Positions 8,368 through 17,433 of a stretch of DNA of 64,000 nt are shown piece after piece; position 1 is the stretch's first letter; each line of letters opens with the position of its first letter. The notes below the pieces were generated by a model. It did no database searches and had not been told where the DNA came from. It saw only the letters and a list, made by a program, of their open reading frames with translations. The DNA is from UTCHB3 sp964625575 (GTDB lineage: Bacteria > Bacteroidota > Ignavibacteria > Ignavibacteriales > Ignavibacteriaceae): the NCBI GenBank assembly GCA_964625575.1, contig CAZVBQ010000003.1:1-64000 (forward strand), given 5' to 3'. The translations under genes were made by a program, and so were the position numbers.

Positions 8368-10209
8368 TTACTGATTGTTCTCTTTATCCAACTGTTTTTG
8401 CGCCAAACGGGCATTCTTCCTGTCAAGGTCTGTCAGATACCTTTTCCTTATCCTGATGGATGAGGGGGTTATCTCAACAAACTCATCATCAGTGATCCAC
8501 TCCAAAGCCTGTTCAAGAGTAAGAATGCGGGGTGGTTCAAGTCTGATCGCGTCATCAGAGCCTGCCGCGCGGAAGTTGGTTAACTGTTTTGCGCGCGTAA
8601 CATTCACAGGCATATCCATTTCGCGCGAATTCTCACCAACCACCATTCCTTCATATACCTTCGTACCGGGTTCGATAAAAAAGACGGAGCGTTCCTGAAG
8701 TTTGTTGATGGCGTATCCGGTCGCTATACCGCTCTCCATGGAGACAAGCGCGCCTCTGGTGCGGCTTTGAATCTCGCCTTTATAAGGCTCGTATGAGTGA
8801 AAATTATGGTGGAGTATTCCTTCACCTTTTGTATCGGTCATGAACTCGCTTCTGTAACCGATTAAACCCCGTGACGGGATAAAGAACTCCAGCCTCGTAT
8901 TCTCATTGAAAGGAAGCATGTTCTTTAGTTCAGCTTTTCTTTTGCCGAGCTTCTCAATTACCGTACCGACAAATTCTTCCGGTACGTCGATGATCACATG
9001 TTCAACCGGTTCGCTCACCACATCAAGAATCTTCTTCAAGATAACTTCGGGCCTGCTTACTTGTAACTCATATCCTTCACGGCGCATATTCTCGATGAGT
9101 ATCGAAAGATGTAGCTCACCACGGCCACTCACCTTGAAAATGTCAGGTGAATCGGTCATCTCGACTCTCAAACCCACGTTGGATTTCAGTTCCTTCGATA
9201 ATCTTTCGCTGATGTTCCTTGTGGTCACAAACTTTCCATCCTGGCCCGCGAATGGCGAATTGTTAACCATGAAGTTCATAGTGATTCGCGGTTCTTCAAC
9301 AGCGATCGATTCTATCGACTCAACCATTGCCGGGTTGCAAAGTGTATCACCAATATCAAGATCTTCCAAGCCCGCCATGGCGACAATATCACCGGCATGA
9401 GCCTCTGTGACTTCTTTGCGTTTGATATTTTCAAACTCATACAGCTTCGTAACTTTGGCGTTCTGTCTGTTACCATCTCTTGTCACCAGAACTATCGGGT
9501 CGCCGATCTTTACACTGCCATAGTGGATCTTTCCGATTCCGATTCTTCCAAGGTAGTCGTTATAATCGATCGCTGATATCAACATTCTGAATGGTTCACT
9601 TCTGTCTGCTTTCGGGACGGGAATTTTCTCAAGCATCAGATCAAGAAGCGGTTCCAGTGTCTCAGATTCGTCTTCAAGGTTGAGTTTCGCGATACCCTGT
9701 TTCGCGATTGCGTACACATAAGCGAAATCAAGCTGCTCATCGCTCGCGCCAAGAGCTACGAAAAGATCGAACACCTCGTTCAGTACTTCATCCGGACGAG
9801 CGTCTTTTCTGTCAATTTTATTGATAACCACTACGGGTTTCAACCCAAGTTCAAGAGATTTTTTCAGAACGAATTTTGTTTGAGGAAGTGGTCCCTCGGC
9901 AGCATCAACAAGCAGCAGAACGCCATCGACCATTCTCAGGGTTCGCTCCACTTCCCCGCCGAAGTCAGCGTGACCCGGAGTATCAATTATGTTGATTTTG
10001 TAATCTTTGTAATATACACTGAGGTTTTTCGCGAGAATGGTGATTCCTCTTTCACGCTCAATGTCGTTTGAATCCATTACCCTGCCCTGAACGTGTTGGT
10101 TATCCCTGAAGGCTCCCGTCTGTTTAAGAATAAGGTCTACAAGCGTGGTCTTGCCATGGTCAACGTGAGCTATGATTGCTAAATTACGTATCTTGTCTAA
10201 TGAAAACAA
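8368..10209 (-). CDS. typA: Translational GTPase TypA/BipA
   Basis: This 613-residue ribosome-associated GTPase is close to the usual family length. The G1 motif AHVDHGKTTL near residue 16, the effector region ERERGITI, G3 DTPGHADF with its catalytic His, and G4 NKIDR are intact. EF-G-like domains II, III and V follow, and then the BipA-specific C-terminal domain, recognisable from GIATGYAINKLQERSVFF and VYEGMVVGE. BipA helps late 50S subunit assembly and stress adaptation in other bacteria. The gene follows ychF by 16 bases, placing two ribosome-associated nucleotidases in one transcript. Confidence 0.97.
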   Translation of the reverse strand: MFSLDKIRNLAIIAHVDHGKTTLVDLILKQTGAFRDNQHVQGRVMDSNDIERERGITILAKNLSVYYKDYKINIIDTPGHADFGGEVERTLRMVDGVLLLVDAAEGPLPQTKFVLKKSLELGLKPVVVINKIDRKDARPDEVLNEVFDLFVALGASDEQLDFAYVYAIAKQGIAKLNLEDESETLEPLLDLMLEKIPVPKADRSEPFRMLISAIDYNDYLGRIGIGKIHYGSVKIGDPIVLVTRDGNRQNAKVTKLYEFENIKRKEVTEAHAGDIVAMAGLEDLDIGDTLCNPAMVESIESIAVEEPRITMNFMVNNSPFAGQDGKFVTTRNISERLSKELKSNVGLRVEMTDSPDIFKVSGRGELHLSILIENMRREGYELQVSRPEVILKKILDVVSEPVEHVIIDVPEEFVGTVIEKLGKRKAELKNMLPFNENTRLEFFIPSRGLIGYRSEFMTDTKGEGILHHNFHSYEPYKGEIQSRTRGALVSMESGIATGYAINKLQERSVFFIEPGTKVYEGMVVGENSREMDMPVNVTRAKQLTNFRAAGSDDAIRLEPPRILTLEQALEWITDDEFVEITPSSIRIRKRYLTDLDRKNARLAQKQLDKENNQ

Positions 10210-10225
10210 TAGTCTTCTCCTGTTT

Positions 10226-11290
10226 CTAACTGTGTCTGATGTTCAAAATGTCGCCATCTTTTACGATGTACTCTTTTCCCTCAAGTCTCCAAACGCCGGC
10301 TTCTTTACACTTGGCGAATGAACCGTGGGAAATGTAGTCTGAATAATGAACCACTTCGGCACGAATGAATTTATTAAAAAAGTCTGAATGTATAACCCCC
10401 GCGGACTGCTGAGCCGTGTAACCACGCTTTATTGTCCAGGCGCGGCATTCATCTTCACCAACTGTGAAGAAAGATTGAAGCCCTAAAAGTTCGTATGAAG
10501 TTCTGAGTATCCTGGTAAGGGCAGATTCGGTAATACCCAGATCCTCCTTGAATGCTTCAGCCTCTTCCTCACTCAATTGTGAAAGCTCCATTTCGAATTG
10601 CGCGAAGAAAGGGACGATCTCGTTTTCAAACGATGGAAATTTTGCTTTTACGCTTGCAATTAGAGGCGCAACTTTATCTTTCGATTCATCTGAAAAATTG
10701 ATACCAAGAACCATTGGTTTAAGTGTGAGGAACTGGAACCCGCTCAGTAGTTTGAGATCGTTTTCGTCGATGGCAAGAGAACGAAGGGGTTTTTCATTTT
10801 CGAGGTGTTCTTTGAAGGTTTCAAAAATACCGAGCTCTTTCAACAGCTTGTCGGTTTTTGTCTTCATCAATTCTTTTTTTAGTTTTTCGATCCTGTTCTC
10901 GACCATGGCGAGATCGGCAAGTAAAAACTCCATTTCAAGAAACTCGATATCAGCGAGAGGATCGATCCTTCCCTCAGGGTGGGAAACCGAATCATTTGTG
11001 AACTCCCTGACCACATGCATCAGAAGATCATTATTCTTGACCTTGGTAAGGAAGTCAGAGGTTATTTTGATCTTACCGTCATCCCCGACTTGCAGACCCG
11101 GTATGTCAACCACTTCCAGAGTGGCATTTACCTGCTTCTTCGGGTTGAAGAGTCCTGTAAGTTCATCGAGGCGGTCATCAGGCACTTTAACCATGGCGCG
11201 GTTCGATTCCACGCCTGAAGAGCCTTCAGCGAGTGTTTTAAAAAGAGTGGTTTTTCCTGAGTTCTGTAGTCCTATCAGGCCTATCTGCAT
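10226..11290 (-). CDS. ychF: YchF/OLA1-family P-loop NTPase, divergent
   Basis: This 354-residue Obg-like ATPase has the N-terminal P-loop, the coiled-coil helix pair around residues 120-170 (MVENRIEKLKKELMKTKTDK) and the C-terminal TGS/DUF933 domain (SFFTVGEDECRAWTIKRGYTAQQSAGVIHSDF). The key motifs depart from the norm: G1 is GLQNSGKTTL instead of GLPNVGKSTL, the Gly-rich loop after DIPG is shortened, and the ATP-specificity NxxE appears as NFSD. The enzyme is probably functional, but nucleotide preference is less certain than for canonical YchF. A long plus-strand reading frame covering the same bases is an antisense shadow. Confidence 0.9.
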   Translation of the reverse strand: MQIGLIGLQNSGKTTLFKTLAEGSSGVESNRAMVKVPDDRLDELTGLFNPKKQVNATLEVVDIPGLQVGDDGKIKITSDFLTKVKNNDLLMHVVREFTNDSVSHPEGRIDPLADIEFLEMEFLLADLAMVENRIEKLKKELMKTKTDKLLKELGIFETFKEHLENEKPLRSLAIDENDLKLLSGFQFLTLKPMVLGINFSDESKDKVAPLIASVKAKFPSFENEIVPFFAQFEMELSQLSEEEAEAFKEDLGITESALTRILRTSYELLGLQSFFTVGEDECRAWTIKRGYTAQQSAGVIHSDFFNKFIRAEVVHYSDYISHGSFAKCKEAGVWRLEGKEYIVKDGDILNIRHS

Positions 11291-11471
11291 TTAAATTTCC
11301 TTTTGGTATTTTTGTTCTGGAGAATGTCGGGGAATAGCTTTTTGGAAAAATCAATATTCAATTCCCAAATTTACGAAAAAATAATCCCTTAAGGGGTGTA
11401 AAAAACTTTATGATATCAACTTACTTTCTTATATTTCCTCTTTACAATGTCAACAAAAAGAAGAGCAGCAT

Positions 11472-12710
11472 ATGATTCCGGGAGCATCAATTTTACGTGA
11501 TACCATCACCATGATTCTGGCGGGAGGTGTTGGCCAAAGGCTTTTCCCTCTTACCGCTTATAGAAGCAAACCCGCGGTTCCTTTTGGTGGTAAATACAGA
11601 ATAATCGATTTCGCGCTTTCCAACTGTCTGAACTCCGGTCTGAGGAAGATTTACATTTTAGTACAATATAAATCAGATTCACTCAACCAGCACATCTATG
11701 AAGCGTGGAGTATTTTTAACCCCGAACTGGGTGAATTTATCTACTCGGTGCCCCCACAGAAAAAGATGAGCAGCGACTGGTATCTCGGTACCGCCAACGC
11801 CATTTATCAGAACATGAACCTTTTTCATGGCGACAAGCGCGGCAAATGGGTGCTGATCCTCTCGGGTGACCACATCTACAAAATGGATTACCTTAAACAA
11901 CTGATCTTTCACAACGATGTGAAGGCCGATCTTTCCCTTTCTTGCATGCCTGTTCCCACAGAGGAAGCCGACCGTTTCGGAATTGTTGAGACCGATGAGA
12001 ATTCAAAGGTAATGAACTTCATCGAAAAACCGGGCAATCCTCCCGAGATTCCCGGTAACCCCGGATACTCGTATGTAAACATGGGTATTTATGTGTTCAA
12101 TGCCAATCTGCTCCGCGAGGTCTTGATCGAAATGGAGTCGAAAAACATCCCGAATAATGATTTCGGTCAGGATGTTATCCCCTACATGATCAAACAGGGT
12201 CTTAATGTTGTTGCTTACCCGTTTGTGGATGAGAACAAAAAGAACAAGCCCTACTGGAAAGACATCGGAACCATAGAAAGCTATTATGAAGCCAGCATGG
12301 ATCTTATAAATGTTGTTCCCGAGTTCAACCTTTACGATCTTGAATGGCCCCTCAGAACTTATCAGTACCAGTTCCCTCCCGCTAAAACAGTATCCCACTG
12401 GGGTGAGCGAATCGGACGAACCCTCAATTCCCTGATCTGCGATGGCACCATCGTCTCCGGAGGTCTTATTGAAAGATCTATCATCGGTGCCAATGTGAGA
12501 GTGAACTCTTATTCGTACGTTACCGATTCAATGATTATGAACAACTGCAACATTGGTCGAAATGTTAAGATCAGACGGGCAATAATTGACAAAAATGTCC
12601 ATATCCCCCCCGGAACCGAGATCGGTTTCGACCTCGAAAAAGACAAACAACGGTTTACAGTTACCGAAACTGGTATTGTGGTCATCCCTAAAAACTACGT
12701 GTTTGCCTGA
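11472..12710 (+). CDS. glgC: Glucose-1-phosphate adenylyltransferase
   Basis: This 412-residue enzyme makes ADP-glucose from ATP and glucose 1-phosphate for glycogen synthesis. The nucleotidyltransferase core is intact: MILAGGVGQRLFPLT near residue 14, KPAVPFGGKYRIIDFALSN, SGDHIYKMDY with the metal-binding Asp, and FIEKP with the sugar-phosphate Lys. The C-terminal 100 residues form a left-handed beta-helix used for oligomerisation and allostery. It stands alone, between divergent ychF and a strong terminator, with no other glg gene in view. Thus the cell probably stores glycogen, with the remaining genes elsewhere. A downstream ATG at codon 14 is an alternative start but would cut into the nucleotide loop. 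Confidence 0.96.
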   Translation: MIPGASILRDTITMILAGGVGQRLFPLTAYRSKPAVPFGGKYRIIDFALSNCLNSGLRKIYILVQYKSDSLNQHIYEAWSIFNPELGEFIYSVPPQKKMSSDWYLGTANAIYQNMNLFHGDKRGKWVLILSGDHIYKMDYLKQLIFHNDVKADLSLSCMPVPTEEADRFGIVETDENSKVMNFIEKPGNPPEIPGNPGYSYVNMGIYVFNANLLREVLIEMESKNIPNNDFGQDVIPYMIKQGLNVVAYPFVDENKKNKPYWKDIGTIESYYEASMDLINVVPEFNLYDLEWPLRTYQYQFPPAKTVSHWGERIGRTLNSLICDGTIVSGGLIERSIIGANVRVNSYSYVTDSMIMNNCNIGRNVKIRRAIIDKNVHIPPGTEIGFDLEKDKQRFTVTETGIVVIPKNYVFA

Positions 12711-12734
12711 AAGGTTATATTTTTCGAAAAACAG

Positions 12735-12765
12735 AGGCTGTCTGATCACCGGACAGCCTTTTTTA
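12735..12765 (+). terminator. Rho-independent terminator of glgC
   Basis: A perfect 8-bp stem AGGCTGTC (12735-12742) / GACAGCCT (12752-12759) is followed by six T. It lies 24 bases after the glgC stop. Confidence 0.88.
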
Positions 12766-12837
12766 TTTACCCTTTGTTTTTAATCATATCTCTAATTTAT
12801 TATATTTACAATCTCTATATTACCAATATAATAATCG

Positions 12838-14658
12838 ATGAAAGAAGCTTTAGAAACCGCGCTCAAAAACCTGCCCGATAATCCCGGAGTCTACCAGTTC
12901 AAGGATGATTCAGGAAAAGTGCTCTATGTTGGCAAGGCTAAAAACCTTAAAAACAGGGTCAGGTCTTATTTTGCCGGAAAAAATCCGAGTTACAGGATCG
13001 ATCTGATGGTTTCAAAAGCCTGCGACATCGAGTTCATCATCACAAGCAGTGAAATTGAGGCTTTGGTGCTTGAGAATAATCTGATAAAGAAACTCAAGCC
13101 CCGTTACAATATCAATCTAAAAGATGACAAAACTTATCCGTACATTAAAGTGACTGCCGAACGGTTCCCGAGGATATATCCGACAAGGAAAGTTTACAAA
13201 GACGGTTCGAGGTATTTTGGTCCTTACACAGATGTAAAAAGTATGAGGGCAGCCCTCAGAATGATCACACAAATATTCAGAATAAGGAGTTGTAAACTCC
13301 CCCTGACCGAGGATTCGATCGCCAAGGGGAAATACAAGGTCTGTCTCGACTATCACATTAAAAAATGTGAGGGTCCGTGCGTCGGCTATCAATCCGTCCA
13401 AGATTACAACAACATGGTTGAGCAGGTAACCAAACTTATCGGCGGAAGGATCGATGACCTTATAAAGGAATTTAAGGGATCAATGGCTGAAGCCGCCACG
13501 AATCTCGAATTTGAAAAGGCAGCCGAATTCAGAGACCGGCTTGAAAAGGTGCAGGCATTCTCGGAGAAGCAGAAGATCGTGAGCAATGACGATATCGACC
13601 GTGATATTATCGCGATCGCATGTGAAACAAAAGACGCTGCATGTTCAGTTCTGAACATCAGGGCCGGCAAACTGATCGGGAAAAAGGAATTCCACCTTCA
13701 AAACGCGGTTGAGGGTGAGCTCCCCGAAGTTTATTCTGCCTTCATAAAACAGTTTTATACCGGTTTTATCGACATTCCTTCCGAGCTTGTCACGGAGACC
13801 GAGCCTGCTGAATCTGAAGAGATAAAAGAACTTTTAAACTTCAGATCGGGCAAAAAGATCAAACTTATCGTGCCTAAAAGGGGTGACCTTCGTTCACTGG
13901 TTGAAATGAGCCGGGAAAACGCTGCGCTTCAACTGAAAGAGATACAACTCCAGAAGGTGAAAAAAGAAGGTAACGTGCCTTACACACTGGCGGCACTTCA
14001 GAGGGACCTTTATCTGAAAAAGTTACCACGACACATTGAGTGTTTTGATATTTCAAACCTTCAAGGTACCGATACTGTTGCCAGCATGGTGGTATTCGTG
14101 GATGGAAAGCCCAAAAAATCACTTTACAGGAAATTTACAATAAAAACAGTGAACGGCCCCGATGACTTCGCGAGCATGGAAGAAGTTATCACGCGGCGGT
14201 ACAAGCGACTCATTGAAGAAAAACAGCCACTTCCCGATCTCATCATGGTCGATGGTGGAAAGGGACAACTTTCAACAGCGGTTTACGCTCTGAGGTTGCT
14301 TGGCCTTAAGAATTTTGAGATAATTGGACTTGCAAAACGGCTTGAGGAGGTTTTCCTCCCGAAGGATCCGGACCCAATAATAATTCCCAAAACTTCCTCT
14401 GCCTTGAAGCTTCTGCAGCAGGTGAGAGATGAAGCACACAGGTTTGCGATAACTTTTCATAGATTGAAGAGAAGTAAAAGAACTTTTACGACGCAGCTTT
14501 TGGAGATAAAGGGTATAGGCGAAAAGATCGCCATGAAACTTTTATCAGAACTCGGAAGTGTAAAGGAGGTGGAGCACGCTTCTCTCGAAACCCTCGCCTC
14601 GTTGGTGGGCACTAAAAAGGCTGAACTTGTTTTTAATCATTTCCATGGTAAAGCATGA
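12838..14658 (+). CDS. uvrC: Excinuclease ABC subunit C
   Basis: This 606-residue nuclease makes both incisions in nucleotide excision repair. The GIY-YIG domain is at the N-terminus (NPGVYQFKD ... VLYVGKAKNLKNRV, residues about 15-45). A UVR motif lies near residue 205-240 (NLEFEKAAEFRDRLEKV), then the RNase H-like 5'-incision domain (HIECFDISNLQGTDTVASMV, DLIMVDGGKGQL), then a C-terminal helix-hairpin-helix pair (LLEIKGIGEKIAMKLL). Nothing appears missing. It overlaps the following L,D-transpeptidase gene by an ATGA, suggesting translational coupling with an envelope gene. Confidence 0.97.
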   Translation: MKEALETALKNLPDNPGVYQFKDDSGKVLYVGKAKNLKNRVRSYFAGKNPSYRIDLMVSKACDIEFIITSSEIEALVLENNLIKKLKPRYNINLKDDKTYPYIKVTAERFPRIYPTRKVYKDGSRYFGPYTDVKSMRAALRMITQIFRIRSCKLPLTEDSIAKGKYKVCLDYHIKKCEGPCVGYQSVQDYNNMVEQVTKLIGGRIDDLIKEFKGSMAEAATNLEFEKAAEFRDRLEKVQAFSEKQKIVSNDDIDRDIIAIACETKDAACSVLNIRAGKLIGKKEFHLQNAVEGELPEVYSAFIKQFYTGFIDIPSELVTETEPAESEEIKELLNFRSGKKIKLIVPKRGDLRSLVEMSRENAALQLKEIQLQKVKKEGNVPYTLAALQRDLYLKKLPRHIECFDISNLQGTDTVASMVVFVDGKPKKSLYRKFTIKTVNGPDDFASMEEVITRRYKRLIEEKQPLPDLIMVDGGKGQLSTAVYALRLLGLKNFEIIGLAKRLEEVFLPKDPDPIIIPKTSSALKLLQQVRDEAHRFAITFHRLKRSKRTFTTQLLEIKGIGEKIAMKLLSELGSVKEVEHASLETLASLVGTKKAELVFNHFHGKA

Positions 14659-15557
14659 GCAAAATAACTAAAACCTTGGTTTTTCTTTCATTTTTTTCGA
14701 TACTTATTGCTCTCTCGATGGCGGAGATACCAAAACCCGTACTGAAAAAGGCATCCGCGCACAGAAAGATTGATATCAATTTTCTGAAATATCTCGATAA
14801 AAAGATCAAAGATACCCTCTACACAACAAGAAAATCTTACATCGAGATCGACCTGAAAACCCAGCAAGCCGTGGTAATCATGCGTTCCGGCGAAAGATTC
14901 AACTTCCCTGTTTCAACCGGTACCGATGCCTTGCCACAAGGGGTGAAGACTAATGAAGGGGTGTTTGCCATTTTCTCAAAAGCGGAAGTGGCAGTCTCAA
15001 AAGACTTTAACTGCAACCTCTACTACTGGATGCAATTCAATTACGGAATCGGTCTGCATGGTCTCGACGGTAACGGTTATTACGTTTTCCTCGGCAAGCA
15101 ACCGAGCTCCCACGGATGTGTCAGAACTGCAAACGAAGATATCAAAATTGCTTACTCACTCGTTGAATTCGGCTCCCCTGTGCTCGTTCACAGTGGCGGA
15201 AACAACGCGGTAACCATTTCCTTCGTTGATGCTGATGATCCATATATTTACAAACCAACAGCCGCCGAGGCTCCTGCCCTTTTCAAAAAAAGACTCTCAC
15301 AGCTTTACCGCGGAGAACTTGAAGATCTCTTCGCGCGTAAAATAGTTATTGACAACACTAACATGGGATTCGCCGGCACTTCAATTGGTGACATTTCGAA
15401 ACTGCCTGATGCCAAACTGCTGCTCTATAAATCAGGTGTTGAAAACAACCACCTCGCGGGTGATATAAAGCCGGGCTCAACTCTGCCTGATGAGATTTTG
15501 GAAACCGGGAAAGATTCCACGTCACAGATCAAAAGGGATACGGTGCCGACAAATTGA
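14655..15557 (+). CDS. L,D-transpeptidase family protein (YkuD domain)
   Basis: This 300-residue exported protein has an N-terminal signal/anchor (TLVFLSFFSILIALSMA). The YkuD catalytic domain spans about residues 55-180: YIEIDLKTQQAVVI, GVKTNEGVF, a histidine in GIGLHGL, and the active-site SSHGCVRT with its Cys. Enzymes of this kind form 3-3 peptidoglycan cross-links or attach proteins to the wall. The roughly 110 residues after the domain match nothing I recognise. Its start overlaps the uvrC stop by four bases, and its stop overlaps the start region of the following lipoprotein gene. Confidence 0.9.
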   Translation: MSKITKTLVFLSFFSILIALSMAEIPKPVLKKASAHRKIDINFLKYLDKKIKDTLYTTRKSYIEIDLKTQQAVVIMRSGERFNFPVSTGTDALPQGVKTNEGVFAIFSKAEVAVSKDFNCNLYYWMQFNYGIGLHGLDGNGYYVFLGKQPSSHGCVRTANEDIKIAYSLVEFGSPVLVHSGGNNAVTISFVDADDPYIYKPTAAEAPALFKKRLSQLYRGELEDLFARKIVIDNTNMGFAGTSIGDISKLPDAKLLLYKSGVENNHLAGDIKPGSTLPDEILETGKDSTSQIKRDTVPTN

Positions 15558-15559
15558 GT

Positions 15560-16714
15560 ATGATAAGTAAACTCAAAATAATCCCTCTTTTTTGCGCGGT
15601 AATTCCGCTGATCGCCTTTTATGGTTGTGGCAAGCCCGATCCTGTGTTTAAAGTGAAAAAAACGAGCGGAAGTGAAATTATCGCACTTTTTGATGCCTAC
15701 ATAAACGGGGATGAGAAAGCTGAATCCCGGCTCCGGGATCCGTTCGAACTTAACATTCTTGATGCAAAGTTCTACCGCAAGGCCGAAATTGACAGTATCA
15801 CCTTGGAGGGAGAGAAGTACTATGGTTTGCTCCTCCAACACAAAAACCCGCTGTACAACAAGTTTCTGCTGTATAACGACACACTTGGACTGCTTTTGCA
15901 CGATAAAAACCTTGCCGGCTCACTATTACTGAAGAAGCTATTCATCGGCGAGAAGGAGTTCTTCAGCATCATTCAAAAATTCTCGGTCAAAACAATAATA
16001 AACGTTGAGAAACTGAAGATATACGACGTTCTTCACGGAAGGGCATCCGTGTTGTTTGATAATTTCACTGAAGTGTCATCGCCCTCCCTGCTTGGTATCA
16101 TGGTGGTTAATTCTGCAAAATCACAGCCACTTTCAGTTTCATTTAAGCTTTACGGCAGCAACGCAACATTCAAGCCGGTTAAGATCGAATACACGGAAGA
16201 CGGGAAACTTTCTGGAAACCTCTCCAATTGGAAAGATCTGTTGGCCGGGCATATGAAGAAATTCAGCACAAAAGAGGAAATAATTCCGATAACCGACATG
16301 CTGCCGAAGTATTACAACACAAAGTTTGATCTTCTAAGAATGTACCTTCCGGAAAAGTGGGAAATTAAGAATGGCGTTGAGATCAAAACACTTTTTGAGG
16401 AAAAAGTTACGGGAACTGTCGCCTCACGGAAGAACAAGGATATTTCGGTTTTTATATTCAATCTCAGCAAGAACAGTCCGGTTAGGGTTTACATCAAAAA
16501 TATATCCTTTAATCTCCTGAGCGATGAGTATTCGTATTCACTTTATGCTTCTGACCCGGTCAAGGAAGATGATCTGTTAACTCAATTCATTCTCTCACGA
16601 TGTGAAAACGAAGAATACCTTGTTGCCATCAGATGTAAAAGCGATTTTTACAAGAACAACTACCCACTCATAAATTACATGATAAATTCTATCAATCTTA
16701 ATAGTTTCCAATAA
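15560..16714 (+). CDS. Uncharacterised lipoprotein
   Basis: The protein is 384 residues from the ATG at 15560; a TTG two codons earlier (15554), overlapping the previous stop, is also possible. A signal sequence ends in a lipobox-like AFYGC, so the mature protein should be lipid-anchored. The rest is mixed alpha/beta with no motif I recognise and no obvious repeats. A late stretch SVFIFNLSKNSPVRVYIKNI is rich in alternating hydrophobics, as in beta sandwiches. Coupling to the L,D-transpeptidase gene hints at a cell-envelope role, which is inference from position only. Confidence 0.75.
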   Translation: MISKLKIIPLFCAVIPLIAFYGCGKPDPVFKVKKTSGSEIIALFDAYINGDEKAESRLRDPFELNILDAKFYRKAEIDSITLEGEKYYGLLLQHKNPLYNKFLLYNDTLGLLLHDKNLAGSLLLKKLFIGEKEFFSIIQKFSVKTIINVEKLKIYDVLHGRASVLFDNFTEVSSPSLLGIMVVNSAKSQPLSVSFKLYGSNATFKPVKIEYTEDGKLSGNLSNWKDLLAGHMKKFSTKEEIIPITDMLPKYYNTKFDLLRMYLPEKWEIKNGVEIKTLFEEKVTGTVASRKNKDISVFIFNLSKNSPVRVYIKNISFNLLSDEYSYSLYASDPVKEDDLLTQFILSRCENEEYLVAIRCKSDFYKNNYPLINYMINSINLNSFQ

Positions 16715-16726
16715 TCGCGGTAAAGT

Positions 16727-17203
16727 ATGAATATTTATATTGTCAGACATTCAGAGGCGGAATACATAGGAAGTGGACCCGGTGGGGAAAGACAACTTAC
16801 AGGTGAAGGTATACGGCTGATAACCAATTCAGCCAGAAACTGGTTAAAATTTATAACTCCACCCGGGGTGATCATCTCATCCCCCGCTTTAAGAACAATG
16901 CAGACCATGGGGGTGATTACGGACGTACTAAGATTTGAAGGCAAAAGTTCTGTTTCGGCTGAACTAAAAGGTGGAACCCCTGTTGCAGATATATACGCAA
17001 TGCTCGCCACCATCAAAGAAGAAAATATCATGTTGGTAATGCATGAGCCCGAAACTTCCCATTTCATCGCTGACGCGTGCGGCAGCGGTAATTTCGAAGT
17101 GTATTTTAAGCCGGGAACGATCGCCAAAGTGGTTTTCCCGGGTAAACCAAGATCGAACGCGGGCAAACTGCACTTCTTCCTTCCGCCCGATATCTTTGAA
17201 TAA
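16727..17203 (+). CDS. sixA: SixA-type phosphohistidine phosphatase
   Basis: This 158-residue member of the histidine phosphatase superfamily is the length of E. coli SixA. The catalytic RH pair is at residues 7-8 (IYIVRHSEAE), the conserved Arg in SSPALRTMQT follows, and the second catalytic His appears in LVMHEPETSHFI. The family Gly after the first His is Ser, a tolerated change. SixA removes phosphate from phosphohistidine proteins such as phosphorelay or PTS components. The stop is one base before the A-run that forms the SRP RNA terminator on the other strand. Confidence 0.85.
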   Translation: MNIYIVRHSEAEYIGSGPGGERQLTGEGIRLITNSARNWLKFITPPGVIISSPALRTMQTMGVITDVLRFEGKSSVSAELKGGTPVADIYAMLATIKEENIMLVMHEPETSHFIADACGSGNFEVYFKPGTIAKVVFPGKPRSNAGKLHFFLPPDIFE

Positions 17204-17213
17204 AAATAAAAAA

Positions 17214-17295
17214 GGCTCTGACTACACGGGATGCATGCTTACCGCTGCTTCCTTCCGGACCTGACGGGGTTGGGCACTTTCCTGTTAGCAGAGCC
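17214..17295 (-). ncRNA. ffs: Signal recognition particle RNA, small bacterial type (4.5S)
   Basis: On the minus strand the universally conserved SRP apical core is present: GTCAGGTCCGGAAGGAAGCA, comprising the GGAA tetraloop with the asymmetric and symmetric loops bound by Ffh. The ends pair as GGCTCTGC (17295-17288) with CAGAGCC (17220-17214), making a hairpin of about 82 nt with no Alu domain. A run of T follows directly on the minus strand, so the terminal helix plus this tract can serve as its terminator. The exact 5' and 3' ends are estimates. Confidence 0.93.
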
Positions 17296-17316
17296 AAAAA
17301 TCAAAAATTCAAGACC

Positions 17317-17348
17317 CTAATATAGTTAATCCCCCGCTTTCTGACAAT
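17317..17348 (-). promoter_or_regulatory. Candidate promoter of the SRP RNA (Bacteroidetes-like)
   Basis: Read on the minus strand, ATTG (17348-17345) is separated by 20 bases from TATATTAG (17324-17317), close to the TTTG-N19/21-TAnnTTTG pattern of Bacteroidetes primary sigma factors with one mismatch in the -7 box. It lies about 20 bases before the mapped RNA end, so a short 5' leader would have to be trimmed. Confidence 0.35.
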
Positions 17349-17368
17349 CTGTTTCCCATCCGTTTTCC

Positions 17369-17400
17369 TTTTGATGCTTCCCCTTTAAAGGTTAAATTTA
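17369..17400 (+). promoter_or_regulatory. pruA: Candidate Bacteroidetes-type promoter of the P5C dehydrogenase gene
   Basis: TTTTG (17369-17373), a 19-base spacer and TAAATTTA (17393-17400) fit the -33 TTTG and -7 TAnnTTTG elements except for the last base. Transcription would start about 17407, after the first in-frame ATG (17404) but before the ribosome site, which supports the start at 17434. Confidence 0.45.
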
Positions 17401-17433
17401 GAAATGGAAAATATTTTTTTCACAGGAGATCAA

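Noticed and set aside
10548..11294. 248-residue open frame on the plus strand opposite ychF
   Set aside because: The frame is antisense to a clear conserved gene, is Ser-rich with no domain, and is a typical complementary-frame shadow.
17043..17297. Short open frames across the SRP RNA on both strands
   Set aside because: They overlap a structured RNA and the sixA end and have no coding features.
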